Source: Lachnospiraceae bacterium
Lineage (GTDB): Bacteria > Bacillota > Clostridia > Lachnospirales > Lachnospiraceae
Direction of reading: 5' to 3'
NCBI GenBank assembly: GCA_022793065.1
Contig: JAAWCE010000095.1
Coordinates: 1-60,604, forward strand
DNA length: 60,604 nucleotides
Made by a program: the position numbers and the translations under genes. Position 1 is the first letter of the stretch, and each line of letters begins with the position of its first letter. The notes beneath the pieces were generated by a model, which ran no database searches, had not been told where the DNA came from, and saw nothing but the letters and a program-made list of their open reading frames with translations. This document shows positions 45,562 through 55,164 of this stretch, one piece after another.

Positions 45562-46437
45562 ATGAATATGGAAAAAGAATTGAAAAAATTTGCGGCTTCG
45601 TATGAGAATCAGGTGCAGGAGTTATTGGTGCTTACTTCTGAATCCGTAGGAGGGGCCGGACGTGTGGGAAAAGGCCCGTGGAAGCCCAGCGCGGAATTTC
45701 TGGCCAGTGTTGATTTGGCTACAGGGGAACTGATAAAAGGAGAGGGAAATTTATTCTGGCTTGCAGGGGATGAAGATAAGGACGGCTGGATATTTCACTT
45801 AAAGCCCCTTACCATTTACCATATCAAATGTCGTGCAGAAAAAAAGAAGGATTCAGCAAAACAACAGATGAATTCCACGGATGCCCATGGGGCGGTAACG
45901 TCTGTGAAGAGGCCGGAATCCTATATGCTGGTGGAAGTGGTGGAGCGGGAGCTGCGTCATCCGGGATTGGAACAAATTCTTGAGGAATATCAGCGTGTTG
46001 TGGAATTTACGGACGAACTCTGCGGCTGCTTTACGTTGGAAAGAAGATTCAGTTGGTTTTCAGGGGAAGTGGATTGGCTGGGACAGCAATGTTTGGTGTC
46101 TCTCAATTGCGATCAGGAAGGAGGAGAAACGGCTGACAACGCCCTGGCATATTTTAAACAAATCTATGGTAATCTGCAGGAATTTGATAAACAATTTCGT
46201 CAGTTTGCCGCAGAGAAATTGACAAAACTTGCCAATGATTGGCTTGAAGAAGAGGAAGAAGACGGGGAAATTACAAAAGACAGCTTTGCGGAACGGATTG
46301 GGATCAGTGAATTTGTGATGGAATCGGATGGTTCCTATGAGGTCTATTATGATGATGACGACATGTTCTACGGGCATGTTATCTTAATTGACGGAAATAT
46401 GGATACGGGAATGGAAGATGCAGATATTGCAGGGTAA
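45562..46437 (+). CDS. DUF2262 family protein
   Basis: A 291-residue soluble acidic protein. The C-terminal domain (about 140-291) matches DUF2262: CGCFTLERRFSWFSGEVDWLG, LANDWLEEEEEDGEITKDSF and YYDDDDMFYGHVILIDGN with the final DADIAG. The N-terminal half (about 30-110) may be a related domain (GVGKGPWKPSAEFLAS, WIFHLKPLTIYHIKCRA). Function unknown. The start at 45562 follows GGGAGG; upstream in-frame codons lack a site. Confidence 0.75.
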   Translation: MNMEKELKKFAASYENQVQELLVLTSESVGGAGRVGKGPWKPSAEFLASVDLATGELIKGEGNLFWLAGDEDKDGWIFHLKPLTIYHIKCRAEKKKDSAKQQMNSTDAHGAVTSVKRPESYMLVEVVERELRHPGLEQILEEYQRVVEFTDELCGCFTLERRFSWFSGEVDWLGQQCLVSLNCDQEGGETADNALAYFKQIYGNLQEFDKQFRQFAAEKLTKLANDWLEEEEEDGEITKDSFAERIGISEFVMESDGSYEVYYDDDDMFYGHVILIDGNMDTGMEDADIAG

Positions 46438-46554
46438 AAGAGATTTTAGGTTTGAAAGGCGAGTATGTGGAGTTGGCATTAAGAAAAGGAAGGCCTGACA
46501 CAATTCCTGGATTGATAGGCAAATAGATAGAATAATCCGAAAGGAAATAGAGAT

Positions 46555-48465
46555 ATGAACATACAAGTGCAATGCTGCGGCGTCGTGATTTTATTACTAA
46601 TATGGTATTTTTCATTGAGACAAAGACCCGTGGGGCTTGAATCGGAGAAATTGTTTCTGATTACAATGGGTGTGACTTCTTTTTGTGTCATTATGGATAT
46701 TACTTCCATTGTAGCCATTCATAATCAGGGGTTACTTTCCGATTTTTTGCTGTCATTGATTTGTAAAACATATATAGTATCGTTGATATGGGTTGGATAT
46801 TTTGGGTTGATATATGCCAGCACGGATTTTATCAGTACAAGAGTGGAACGGAGAAAGAAGAATCAAATATATACGCTTATTGTACTTACCGGCACCATAT
46901 TGATTTACTATCTTCCCATACAGTATTATCTGGAAGGGAAGGTTGTCTATACCTATGGACCTAGCTGCACTACCACTTATATTTTTGCGCTGTTGTTTGT
47001 TTTGGTGACTTTATATAAAGTGGGAATCAGAGGGAGGGAGATGAACCCAAAGCGAAGGCGGGCCATTGTCATATGGATGATTATTTGGATCATTGCAGCG
47101 GTGACACAATTTTTGAATTCCAATTTGTTGTTGGTAGGGTTTGCCTCCGTGTTGGGGATTGTAATATTGTTTTTTGAGTTGGAGAATCCGGAAGCCAATT
47201 TAGACCGGGAGACAGGCGCTTATAATGCGCATGCGTTGGGAGAGTACGCAAAATTGTCATATGAAAAACGGGAAGGGTTTTCGGCTATGCTGCTGGCGTT
47301 AAATGATATGTCAGTTATGGGAAGCGAAAAAAATACCATGCAGTTTGACACCACACTTCGGAGCGTAGTGCGTTATGCGGAAAAGCGAAAGGGTGTGAAA
47401 GTCTTTAAAACTTTGGAGCGGGAGCTGGTATTTTTGACGGCAGATCAAAAGCGCTTGCAGGAAGTGTATCAAGATGTTAAGGATTATATAGAGAATTTCT
47501 GTGATGAGAAAAAGGGAGAAGGACAGGGCGGGGTAGCCCCCATCTACGTGTTGCTGCCGGATTCTTTGCTTCTGGGGAGTGTGGAGGAACTTTTTCTGAT
47601 GCTGCGTCATTTCAGAGTGGGGAAAAGGGAGAATCCGGAAGAAAACAGTATACTTTTAGATGAAGAAAAGATAGGGCACTATAAAGAAAAAGAAGAATCG
47701 GAAGCTTTGATTCGAGCGGCAATAGAAGAAGATAGGGTGGAGGTGTTCTACCAGCCGATCTATTCTACGAAACAGGGGCGGTTTACTTCTGCGGAGGCTT
47801 TGGTACGAATTCGGGATGTAAATGGAGACATGATACCTCCTGGAAGGTTTATCCCCATTGCGGAGAAAAACGGACAGGTTGCCAAAATTGGAGAGATTGT
47901 GTTTGAAAAAGTGTGCGCTTTTTTTCGAGATAATCGTTTAAGAGAATGTTATGGCCTGGAATATGTGGAAGTGAATCTGTCCGTAAGGCAGTGTGAAGAT
48001 GCAAATTTGGCGGAGAACTACATAAGAATTATGCAAAAGTACGGTTTGGAACCTTCCTGTATTAATTTGGAAATCACCGAGTCGGCCTCCATACAGACCA
48101 GAAAAATATTATTGGAAAACATGCAGACTTTAATTGACTATGGCGTAAAATTTTCTCTGGATGATTTCGGAAACGGGGAAAGCAATCTGAATTATATTGT
48201 AGATATGCCTGTATCCATTGTGAAATTTGATAGGGATATGAGCCAGGCATATTTTGCAAATCAGAAGGCAAAGTTCGTGATGGAAGCTTCTATGCGTATG
48301 ATTCATGATATGGAATTGGAAATTGTGTCCGAGGGCGTGGAGACAAAGGAACAAATGGACGCCATTGCATCTATGGGGATAGATTATATTCAAGGATATT
48401 ATTTTTCTAAGCCCCTTCCTGAAGAGGAATTTCTGAAATTTATCCGGGATGCCAATGGCAGATAG
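46555..48465 (+). CDS. Membrane-bound EAL-domain c-di-GMP phosphodiesterase
   Basis: A 636-residue protein. Residues 1-220 carry about seven membrane helices (7TM sensor-like). A degenerate GGDEF-like region (about 220-350) lacks the GGDEF motif. The EAL domain (about 380-630) keeps the catalytic residues: SAEALVR, VNLSVRQ, LEITES, SLDDFGNGESNL, VKFDRDM, and SEGVETKEQ, then IQGYYFSKP. It should hydrolyse cyclic di-GMP in response to a membrane signal. It lies about 120 bases after the DUF2262 gene on the same strand. Confidence 0.92.
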   Translation: MNIQVQCCGVVILLLIWYFSLRQRPVGLESEKLFLITMGVTSFCVIMDITSIVAIHNQGLLSDFLLSLICKTYIVSLIWVGYFGLIYASTDFISTRVERRKKNQIYTLIVLTGTILIYYLPIQYYLEGKVVYTYGPSCTTTYIFALLFVLVTLYKVGIRGREMNPKRRRAIVIWMIIWIIAAVTQFLNSNLLLVGFASVLGIVILFFELENPEANLDRETGAYNAHALGEYAKLSYEKREGFSAMLLALNDMSVMGSEKNTMQFDTTLRSVVRYAEKRKGVKVFKTLERELVFLTADQKRLQEVYQDVKDYIENFCDEKKGEGQGGVAPIYVLLPDSLLLGSVEELFLMLRHFRVGKRENPEENSILLDEEKIGHYKEKEESEALIRAAIEEDRVEVFYQPIYSTKQGRFTSAEALVRIRDVNGDMIPPGRFIPIAEKNGQVAKIGEIVFEKVCAFFRDNRLRECYGLEYVEVNLSVRQCEDANLAENYIRIMQKYGLEPSCINLEITESASIQTRKILLENMQTLIDYGVKFSLDDFGNGESNLNYIVDMPVSIVKFDRDMSQAYFANQKAKFVMEASMRMIHDMELEIVSEGVETKEQMDAIASMGIDYIQGYYFSKPLPEEEFLKFIRDANGR

Positions 48466-48479
48466 AGGATTAGGTTGAA

Positions 48480-48517
48480 ATAGGGTTGTCATGCAGAATG
48501 TTACATGACAACCCTAT
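48480..48517. terminator. Bidirectional terminator
   Basis: ATAGGGTTGTCATG (48480-48493) and CATGACAACCCTAT (48504-48517) form a perfect 14-bp stem between the convergent EAL and MATE genes. Confidence 0.8.
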
Positions 48518-48524
48518 TCTGGGT

Positions 48525-49910
48525 TTAGACGGGAAGCTGTGTTTTGCTTCCAAACTGTTTCTGCAGTCCCTGAAACAGTCTCATCAGCACAAGCACCGCG
48601 GCAATGGCCAAAATAAATTCCGCTGCAAACTGTGCATAGGCAAGTCCATACAGGGGGAAGAGATAGTTTAAAATGAAAAGTGCGGGAATTTCCAATACTA
48701 TTTTGCGCAGCAGGGCAAATACAAGAGCCTTTTTTCCCATACCGCATGCCTGGAATACGCCGACGGCAAGAAAATCCATGCACAAAAAAGGGAGGGAGAT
48801 ACAAAAGCCGTGAAGGAATTTAGTGCCGTATCCCACAATTATTTCATTTTTCATAAAGAGTGAGGTCAGTCCCCCGGCGCCCAGGTAATAGCCAATGGTA
48901 ACCACCGTTAAAAAGGACAGTGTTATTTTGGCGGTAAACAAAAGGGTTTGTTTCATCCGTTTGATATTTCCGCTGGCATAGTTATAACTGATTAAAGGCA
49001 TGATACCCTGAGAAGTGCCCAGTGCGATTTGCAGAGGCACCATATTGATTTTCTGCACGATGCCCATGGCGGCAACTGCGTCCGCGCCAAAGGAAGAAGT
49101 AAAGTTATTCAGCACGGTCATCCCGGTGACATTTAAGAGGTTTTGTATGGAAGCGGGAATTCCCACGCCGCAGACGCCCAGAACGATTGTTCTGCGAAAA
49201 CCAAACATGGAGGGTTTGATACAGACATAGGTATGTCCGCGTTTCACATATAATAATACGAAAAAGTAGATACAAGCCACACAGTTAGATAGAAAAGTTG
49301 CCAGGCCGGCGCCGGCGGCGCCCAAATTCAATCCCCAGGGAAGGATGAAAAAAGGGTCCAATATAATATTTAGAACACAACCGCTCATAGTGCCCAGGCT
49401 TGCATGAAGAGAGGAACCTTCGGAGCGTACCAAGTAGGCCAGCACCACATTCAGGATGGCCGGAGCGGCGCCAAAGCTTACAGTCCATTTCAGGTATTCT
49501 CCGGTGGCGGCAAATGTGCCGCTGTCCGTACCTAACATGTGCAGAAGAGGGGTGTGGAACAGGGAATACATGACGGAAAAAAGGATACCGCTGGCCAGAG
49601 CGCAGTAGAAGCCAAAGGCTGAGCTGCGGTAGACAGTATCATAGTCTTTCTGCCCCAGCGCCCGGCTCATCATACTGGAAGAACCTACGCCGAAGAGATT
49701 GTTGACGGCATTAAAGGCCAAAAGCACTGGAGCGGCAAGGGTAACGGCTGCATTTTGTACAGGGTCATTGAGTATTCCTACAAAATAGGTGTCCGCCAGG
49801 TTATAGATGACCATGACCAAAGAACTGATGATTGTGGGAATTGCCAGGGTCATGACAGCTTTTGGAATTGGCGTCTGTTCAAATAATTGTGTTTTTGATG
49901 TGTTTTCCAT
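48525..49910 (-). CDS. MATE-family exporter
   Basis: A 461-residue multidrug and toxic compound extrusion protein with 12 helices. The start contains PKAVMTLAIPTIISSLVMVIYNLADTYFVG; the second half begins similarly (GVCGVGIPASIQNLLNVTGM). It exports a cationic drug or metabolite by sodium or proton exchange; substrate unknown. It starts 14 bases after the PurA-like gene stop with GAGGT before its ATG, so it is probably cotranscribed as the last gene of the pseudokinase/VWA/PurA-like module. Confidence 0.92.
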   Translation of the reverse strand: MENTSKTQLFEQTPIPKAVMTLAIPTIISSLVMVIYNLADTYFVGILNDPVQNAAVTLAAPVLLAFNAVNNLFGVGSSSMMSRALGQKDYDTVYRSSAFGFYCALASGILFSVMYSLFHTPLLHMLGTDSGTFAATGEYLKWTVSFGAAPAILNVVLAYLVRSEGSSLHASLGTMSGCVLNIILDPFFILPWGLNLGAAGAGLATFLSNCVACIYFFVLLYVKRGHTYVCIKPSMFGFRRTIVLGVCGVGIPASIQNLLNVTGMTVLNNFTSSFGADAVAAMGIVQKINMVPLQIALGTSQGIMPLISYNYASGNIKRMKQTLLFTAKITLSFLTVVTIGYYLGAGGLTSLFMKNEIIVGYGTKFLHGFCISLPFLCMDFLAVGVFQACGMGKKALVFALLRKIVLEIPALFILNYLFPLYGLAYAQFAAEFILAIAAVLVLMRLFQGLQKQFGSKTQLPV

Positions 49911-49924
49911 GAAAATACCTCATT

Positions 49925-51163
49925 TCACTTATGCTGTAATGGTAAAAAACAATGATAATGGATGCGGTGAAAAAGCCCAGGGGCCTGTTTGCGGCAGTAG
50001 GCGGTGACTTCCTCTAAAGTTCTGTCCTGATCTGTAAACAACACTTTTCCGTTTGTTTCGTCCGGATGTGTAAACAACAAAGAAGTCCTGGGGAAAAGGC
50101 CCTGGGGCAAATGCTTTCTGTCCCTTTGAATATATTGAAAAAATTCTGTTCCCACAGGGTGTCTGGCGTAGCGCAAAGCGCCTTGCCATGGGTTGGGCCG
50201 ATTGGTGAAATCTGTCATATAGGGGTTAATATCCTCCCTGGTACATTCGTGGTCTAAGCGTCCGGCGCCATGTCTGGTCACATAGGTACGGGTCACATAA
50301 ATAATCTCCATATCATGTATCTGCTCTTTGAAATCGGTTATCAGGGAGGTGATATTTTTCAGGCCTGTATGAGAGGCCGTTAAGTGAGGAAAATAGGCTT
50401 CATTATCCCAGTCAAGCATAAGTCCCTGAGCATTTTCAAATAAAACCGTGTCAAATTGTTCCCTAATATGGGGCCAATCCGAGAGGATAATATAGCGATT
50501 GAAATTTTCCAGCATTTCTGTGGCGGCGTTATATAATACATTGTCATCTGCAATCAAGTCCGCCCATTGAGAGATTTCAGGGTCTTGAAATTGTTCGGGA
50601 TCCGACGCACGCAATTCTGATAGTTGTGAATTTGTGTCATAATCTCTGATAAAGCGAAGTTTGGATAAAATGAAATCCAGATTGGCGTTCTGAAAATCAT
50701 GGAGACGGAGGATAGCCTTCCGTCTGTTTGTGCGAAGTACGGTTTCAAAGATGCCCATGCCGCAGGAGCCATGTCTGTCCTTACCACGAAGCCGTTCCCG
50801 CAGACTGTTCAGCAACACGTCGTAAACAGTGACGCAGACACAGGAAGGATGTGCGTATATGTTGGTCGCAAACATATTGGATGCGTTTTTCACGGTATGG
50901 TAAAAATCTTCCATTTCTTCCCCAAGCTTCAACAAATCCGGTAAAAATGTATGGCTCCAAAAAGTAGGGCAGCCTTGAAAGCTGCCGCTGCCTAATTGAT
51001 GGAATATGAAGCGGGCGGTATCCGTTTCTACCGTATGCCCGGCCTGGGCTCCTCCGTTGTGTCGGACCACAAGGGCGTTTTGTCCTTGACAGAGCCAGTT
51101 CGTAACGGCGCCTTTGCCCTCGTCGCCGAAATTTTTTCCAATCACTACTTTTATAGTTTTCAT
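49925..51163 (-). CDS. Divergent adenylosuccinate synthetase homologue
   Basis: A 412-residue PurA-fold protein. The phosphate loop GKNFGDEGKG (catalytic Asp kept) and GGAQAGHTV (catalytic His kept) are present, as are GSCGMGI and FENAQGLMLDWD. Differences from normal PurA are large: RHGAGRLDHEC replaces the usual VGAGPFPTE, TNRPNPWQGALRYA replaces TGRRRRTGWLD, and I find no T-K-x-D guanine-recognition motif near the C terminus. It may therefore use another nucleotide or acceptor than IMP and GTP. It sits with VWA and pseudokinase genes, not purine genes. Start after TAGGT. Confidence 0.8.
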   Translation of the reverse strand: MKTIKVVIGKNFGDEGKGAVTNWLCQGQNALVVRHNGGAQAGHTVETDTARFIFHQLGSGSFQGCPTFWSHTFLPDLLKLGEEMEDFYHTVKNASNMFATNIYAHPSCVCVTVYDVLLNSLRERLRGKDRHGSCGMGIFETVLRTNRRKAILRLHDFQNANLDFILSKLRFIRDYDTNSQLSELRASDPEQFQDPEISQWADLIADDNVLYNAATEMLENFNRYIILSDWPHIREQFDTVLFENAQGLMLDWDNEAYFPHLTASHTGLKNITSLITDFKEQIHDMEIIYVTRTYVTRHGAGRLDHECTREDINPYMTDFTNRPNPWQGALRYARHPVGTEFFQYIQRDRKHLPQGLFPRTSLLFTHPDETNGKVLFTDQDRTLEEVTAYCRKQAPGLFHRIHYHCFLPLQHK

Positions 51164-51241
51164 AAATTATACCTAAATATACGAAGCATTGTTATTTTTT
51201 GATGAAAATGCGATGTATTGCCTGTGATGGGGTTGGCTTAG

Positions 51242-52141
51242 TCAAAATTTGAGAAAATCCTCAGTTACTTCGTCTAAAATACCTTTGACTACGGCGGCTG
51301 CCTTTCCGTCCCATTGGTCTAAGATCGGTTGCTTCTCCATGCCCCGTGTGTGCTGCATCAGGCTGACAAAGATCTCCGGCAGCACATCCAGATCTTCAGG
51401 GGCAAGTTCTATGGCCCTATTGCCGATAAGTTCGCGCCAATGGGAGCCGCTTTTCTGGTATTCGTAGGAACCGGCTTTCATGACGATATGAAAAATTTCA
51501 TATGTCTCCGATGCTTTTTGATACAATTTTTGGGCTTCGCAGGTGGGACTTTCTTCACCGAAGATTCGCCGGATTTCGTCGGAGGTCAGATATTGATGGC
51601 AACATTCGTCCCCAATGGTAAAGAGAAATCCTTTTTCTTTGCGCTTTTCCCAACAGTCAATTTTGGTATGTTTTGCGGCAAAATACCAGGATAACAGATA
51701 AGATTCACCGCCGTTTCCGCCCCCGTTGCCCTCAAAGTATACATTCAATAACTGTTCTGCAATGCGAATATCCGCTTCAAACTGCGTGGTCTGTAAAGGG
51801 GCGGTATCCGAAATGCCGTCTCCGATGGCCTGGAACATAATGTGCGGATTTGACACAGGTGTTTTGGCATAGATTTCCAGCATGGTACGGTTCAAGGCGT
51901 CCCTGGCTATGGCTTCCGAGAGATAGCCCATGGAACCTGTTACATCCAATCCGAAGATAATCGCTGTTGAGGCGGGATTGTCCAGGGAATCGCAGGATTC
52001 CCGAAAATTTACCCCATAGGGATTTAGCTCCGGCCGCATTTTCCGGGAGCGATATAAATCGCGAACCGTTGACTGAGCGTTGATATTTCGGGCTGATTTT
52101 AATTTGTCCCAATCTTTACTTTGATAACTTCCATAACCCAT
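51242..52141 (-). CDS. von Willebrand factor A domain protein
   Basis: A 299-residue cytoplasmic protein with a VWA domain at about 60-270. The metal-ion-dependent adhesion site is FGLDVTGSMG (DxTxS form), with a further acidic site near LFTIGDECCHQY and a Gly-rich segment GNGGGNGGESYLLSWYF. No signal peptide. VWA proteins of this type often act with kinases or chaperone-like partners in stress or conflict systems. It starts after TAGGAAC and lies between the pseudokinase and the PurA-like genes. Confidence 0.85.
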   Translation of the reverse strand: MGYGSYQSKDWDKLKSARNINAQSTVRDLYRSRKMRPELNPYGVNFRESCDSLDNPASTAIIFGLDVTGSMGYLSEAIARDALNRTMLEIYAKTPVSNPHIMFQAIGDGISDTAPLQTTQFEADIRIAEQLLNVYFEGNGGGNGGESYLLSWYFAAKHTKIDCWEKRKEKGFLFTIGDECCHQYLTSDEIRRIFGEESPTCEAQKLYQKASETYEIFHIVMKAGSYEYQKSGSHWRELIGNRAIELAPEDLDVLPEIFVSLMQHTRGMEKQPILDQWDGKAAAVVKGILDEVTEDFLKF

Positions 52142-52205
52142 AGATAGTTCCTAACCCTTTCTGATTCATTTTGATTTCCGGCTTTTGACTAACTGCTTTC
52201 TGCTG

Positions 52206-53237
52206 TTACAAATGCCGGCTATATATTTCTTCTTCCGTCATGGGAAGGGGAATAAATTTCCGTTCACCATAAGCGGCCAGAAGTGTCTTATCCCATGTTG
52301 CAAAGTCTTCTCTTGCATTTTGCTTCGGCGTTTCCAGAAGAAATTTGCGGAAAGCCTTTGGGAGCAGGGTGTCTTCTTTTAATGCGTCCATATCCGGGTA
52401 ACCCAATAGTTTTGCAGCCGTCAGACGTATGCTTTTTAAATCTGTTATGGGGTGGTTGCGGACCTTCTGCTTTGGCTGCGTATTCCACATCTTTTTTCTT
52501 GCAGCGTCCAGGCAGGAGACTACATCTTGTGACGCGCCGACAGATTCTTCTCCCCGGACACCGGCAAACCACCAGCCCCCATAGAGGTAAATTTGATGAG
52601 CGGCAGGTTCTACAAAGAGGTTTTGTACTGCAAATCCATTGAGCACTATATCGTTATAATCTAACAGACAGCACAAATTTTCCAGTCTGCTGATAATCCA
52701 TGCTACATGACGGTCAAGTAAGACGCCCAGCAGGTTTAGCGGGTACAATCCTTCTTTTTTTCGTAAGGCCAGTAAAATACGGCCGTCGGACAAGCGGCAC
52801 TGCGTGAGCATCTTTGGGATATAATCGGAAAGATGCCGCTCCATTTCCGGTGTGGGATAGACAAGTTTCTGAATCATTTCCTGATAACGGGCGGCGTAAT
52901 GGGCGTGCTTTTCTTCAAAAAGGTATAGGACGCTTTGTTTGGCCACGTACATAGTACACATATCCGCCGGCTGTTTGGTGAAATAGTTAATTTCTATCAT
53001 ATTGCCGTCTTCCCTGAGAAGTTCTTCTCTGCTTGTTTCCACCCAGAACCCCTCTTCCGTTACGGTTTGCTGCGGGTGGTTTAACAGTGCGGCATATTGA
53101 TTCTGATATTGCTCGAAGAGTTTCCGGTTCTGGTCGAAAACGGTGGATTTGCTGCCGCAATAAGGGCAGATTGCCAGGTTTTGTTCTCTGTCATAATCCA
53201 ATGTTCCGCCGCACATTTTGCACTTGAGAATTGCCAT
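52206..53237 (-). CDS. Zinc-ribbon protein with a pseudokinase-like domain
   Basis: A 343-residue protein. Residues 1-35 form a zinc ribbon (CKMCGG, then CPYCGSK). The remainder resembles a protein-kinase fold: RHVAWIISRLENLCCLLDYN, then VLNGFAVQNLFV at the place of HGDxxxxN and LYGGWWFAG at the place of DFG/DWG. Both catalytic acids appear replaced, so it is probably a pseudokinase. The similarity is a reading of motifs, not a search result. First gene of a minus-strand run with VWA, PurA-like and MATE genes. A TerY-type phosphorylation module is the closest analogy I know. Confidence 0.6.
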   Translation of the reverse strand: MAILKCKMCGGTLDYDREQNLAICPYCGSKSTVFDQNRKLFEQYQNQYAALLNHPQQTVTEEGFWVETSREELLREDGNMIEINYFTKQPADMCTMYVAKQSVLYLFEEKHAHYAARYQEMIQKLVYPTPEMERHLSDYIPKMLTQCRLSDGRILLALRKKEGLYPLNLLGVLLDRHVAWIISRLENLCCLLDYNDIVLNGFAVQNLFVEPAAHQIYLYGGWWFAGVRGEESVGASQDVVSCLDAARKKMWNTQPKQKVRNHPITDLKSIRLTAAKLLGYPDMDALKEDTLLPKAFRKFLLETPKQNAREDFATWDKTLLAAYGERKFIPLPMTEEEIYSRHL

Positions 53238-53332
53238 TGTAATCGCATCCTTTTTGGTATTGACTAAATTATATCCTTAATTTAAGCGACTGTAAAGAGA
53301 ATTGCACGACAAAAGGTGATCGTTTGAAAGAA

Positions 53333-53371
53333 GGGCGTGCAGATAACGGGAATAGGTTTTCCGGCACGCCC
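53333..53371 (-). terminator. Terminator after the GNAT gene
   Basis: GGGCGTGC (53333-53340) and GCACGCCC (53364-53371) form an 8-bp stem with the right polarity for the minus strand, followed by CTTCTTT. Confidence 0.6.
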
Positions 53372-53380
53372 CGATTACAT

Positions 53381-53878
53381 TCAAGTAGTTTTTGTATAAA
53401 TCATTCTAAGTTCCGTTGCAGATGTTCCCAGTTGGATTTCTGATTCCGTACCGTCTGCTTTGAAGCCGTATTTTTCATAAAAGTGAATGGCTTTTTCATT
53501 CTTTTTTAACACCCACAATGCCACTGTGTTATACTTGTCCAGTTGTTCCATAGCGGCATTCATAAGCCTGTATCCGACTTTTTGCCCCTGATATTTTTGC
53601 AATACATATAGGGCATAGATTTCACCGGTTTCAGCCAGAGAGTCGTCACGATATGCGTTGTATGCAATAAAACCTATCACATTTTCGCGGTCTTTGGCAA
53701 GTAAAATATTGTCCGGCCAGTTATGGGCGTTGGCAACACATGCTTCGGCAGTTATGTGATCCAGATAGGTTTGGTCTATGAGGCCGGTATATGTTTCATG
53801 CCATGACTTAAAGTGCACATAACCTTTGCCATCCATTTCAGCGGGGGTTTTCATGGGAGTGATAGTATATTCCGTCAT
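53381..53878 (-). CDS. GNAT-family N-acetyltransferase
   Basis: A 165-residue acetyltransferase of the GCN5 fold. The acetyl-CoA site is YVLQKYQGQKVGYRLMNAAM (the Q/RxxGxG/A region), preceded by strand-4 residues TGEIYALYV. C-terminal LWVLKKNEKAIHFYEKYGF is the usual family ending. Acceptor substrate unknown. It starts 12 bases behind the ankyrin gene with GAGGTATC in front, so the two are cotranscribed. Confidence 0.9.
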   Translation of the reverse strand: MTEYTITPMKTPAEMDGKGYVHFKSWHETYTGLIDQTYLDHITAEACVANAHNWPDNILLAKDRENVIGFIAYNAYRDDSLAETGEIYALYVLQKYQGQKVGYRLMNAAMEQLDKYNTVALWVLKKNEKAIHFYEKYGFKADGTESEIQLGTSATELRMIYTKTT

Positions 53879-53890
53879 AGTGATACCTCG

Positions 53891-54868
53891 TTAATTTTCC
53901 GCCCCGGCAATCAGTAATTTTTCCGTTATGTCATTGTAACCGCCTTCGGCAGCATAATAGAGTGCCGTGTGTTCATCCTGGTCCGCATATGTAAAGTTTG
54001 CACCTTTGTCTAAGAGAACTCCCACAATGTAATTGTTTCCTTTGATTGCGGCAATGATTAGGGCAGTTTCGCCGTCTTCATTTCGCTCGTCTATGTGTGC
54101 GCCGTGGGAAAGGAGGCTTTTGACAAGATGCTCATTTTCATTGGCGGCGGCGATATGTAAAGGGGAATTGCTGCCCCGGCCGCCCGGAATGTTTGCATCT
54201 GCACCGGCCTCAAGAAGAAGTTCCGCAATCAGAATATTATTTTCCGCTACTGCGAGAAAAAGAGGGGTTTCCTTATCATCGTTTCGGGCGTTAATATCCA
54301 TTTCCCCTTTCGCCAGCATGGTTTTCACCACTTCTCCCTGTCCGTTGTGACAGGCCTGGTGAAGGGGCGTATTGCCAAAAGCGTCCGCATTTCCGGAATT
54401 GTCCTTGGCAATACTTTCGATTAATTGTACCATGCCTAACGCATTTGCGTAATCCAGAGCGGTGTGATTCTGATTGTCCATAATGGTAGTATCTGCGCCT
54501 GATTCTACGAAAAACCTGGCACATTCTGCTTTCTTAGCCTCAACGGCATAAATAAGCGGTGTTTTTCCCTCTTTGTCCGTGGCGTTAAGGTCTGCTCCGG
54601 CATCTGTCAGAAGTTTCACAATTTCTTTATTGCCGGAAACCGCCGCCATGTGAAGGGGTGTAATGCTTTGGTTGGAGATCAGATTCACATCTGCCTCTTT
54701 GTCCAGGAGCAGTTTTACGATATCGCGATAACCTTTTTTGCATACATAGTGAAGCGGAGAAAAGCCGATTTCATCCACGGCGTTTACATTGACGCCATCT
54801 TTTTTTAAAAAAGCCATGACAACGCCTTTTTGTCCGTTCTGGCAGGCTTTTAATAGTAGTTTATCCAT
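53891..54868 (-). CDS. Ankyrin-repeat protein
   Basis: A 325-residue cytoplasmic protein made almost wholly of about nine ankyrin repeats of 33 residues (for example GFSPLHYVCKKGYRDIVKLL, TPLHMAAVSGNKEIVKLL, GNTPLHQACHNGQGEVVKTM). No signal peptide or catalytic domain; it should act as a binding scaffold. The start at 54868 (MDKLLLKA) follows GGAGG; two earlier in-frame methionines lack a site. Coupled to the GNAT gene downstream. Confidence 0.92.
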   Translation of the reverse strand: MDKLLLKACQNGQKGVVMAFLKKDGVNVNAVDEIGFSPLHYVCKKGYRDIVKLLLDKEADVNLISNQSITPLHMAAVSGNKEIVKLLTDAGADLNATDKEGKTPLIYAVEAKKAECARFFVESGADTTIMDNQNHTALDYANALGMVQLIESIAKDNSGNADAFGNTPLHQACHNGQGEVVKTMLAKGEMDINARNDDKETPLFLAVAENNILIAELLLEAGADANIPGGRGSNSPLHIAAANENEHLVKSLLSHGAHIDERNEDGETALIIAAIKGNNYIVGVLLDKGANFTYADQDEHTALYYAAEGGYNDITEKLLIAGAEN

Positions 54869-55045
54869 TGTTACCTCCATTCTGCGCATATGCGCATTGC
54901 TGCTTGTTTTATTATATAATGATTCCAGAGGATTGTCGAGAAAATTTTCACCCTTCGTTTTCTTTCTGAGGATATCAATATGGGCTGTAAAGTTTCAGAA
55001 GCAGCAAAGAGAATGAAAAATAATAGAATCCTTTCAACATAAATC

Positions 55046-55075
55046 TTGACAGTCTACAGTCAGGACAGATAGAAT
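55046..55075 (+). promoter_or_regulatory. Promoter of the DUF1538-PII operon
   Basis: TTGACA (55046-55051), 18 bases, TAGAAT (55070-55075), about 90 bases before the first start codon. Confidence 0.6.
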
Positions 55076-55164
55076 AGTATGCAAAAGAGGGTAACAAAAG
55101 TGTGTATTGGACTTTTGGGACAGATCAATCGTTAGAAAGTAATTTGGAAGAAGGAAGGTGTTAT

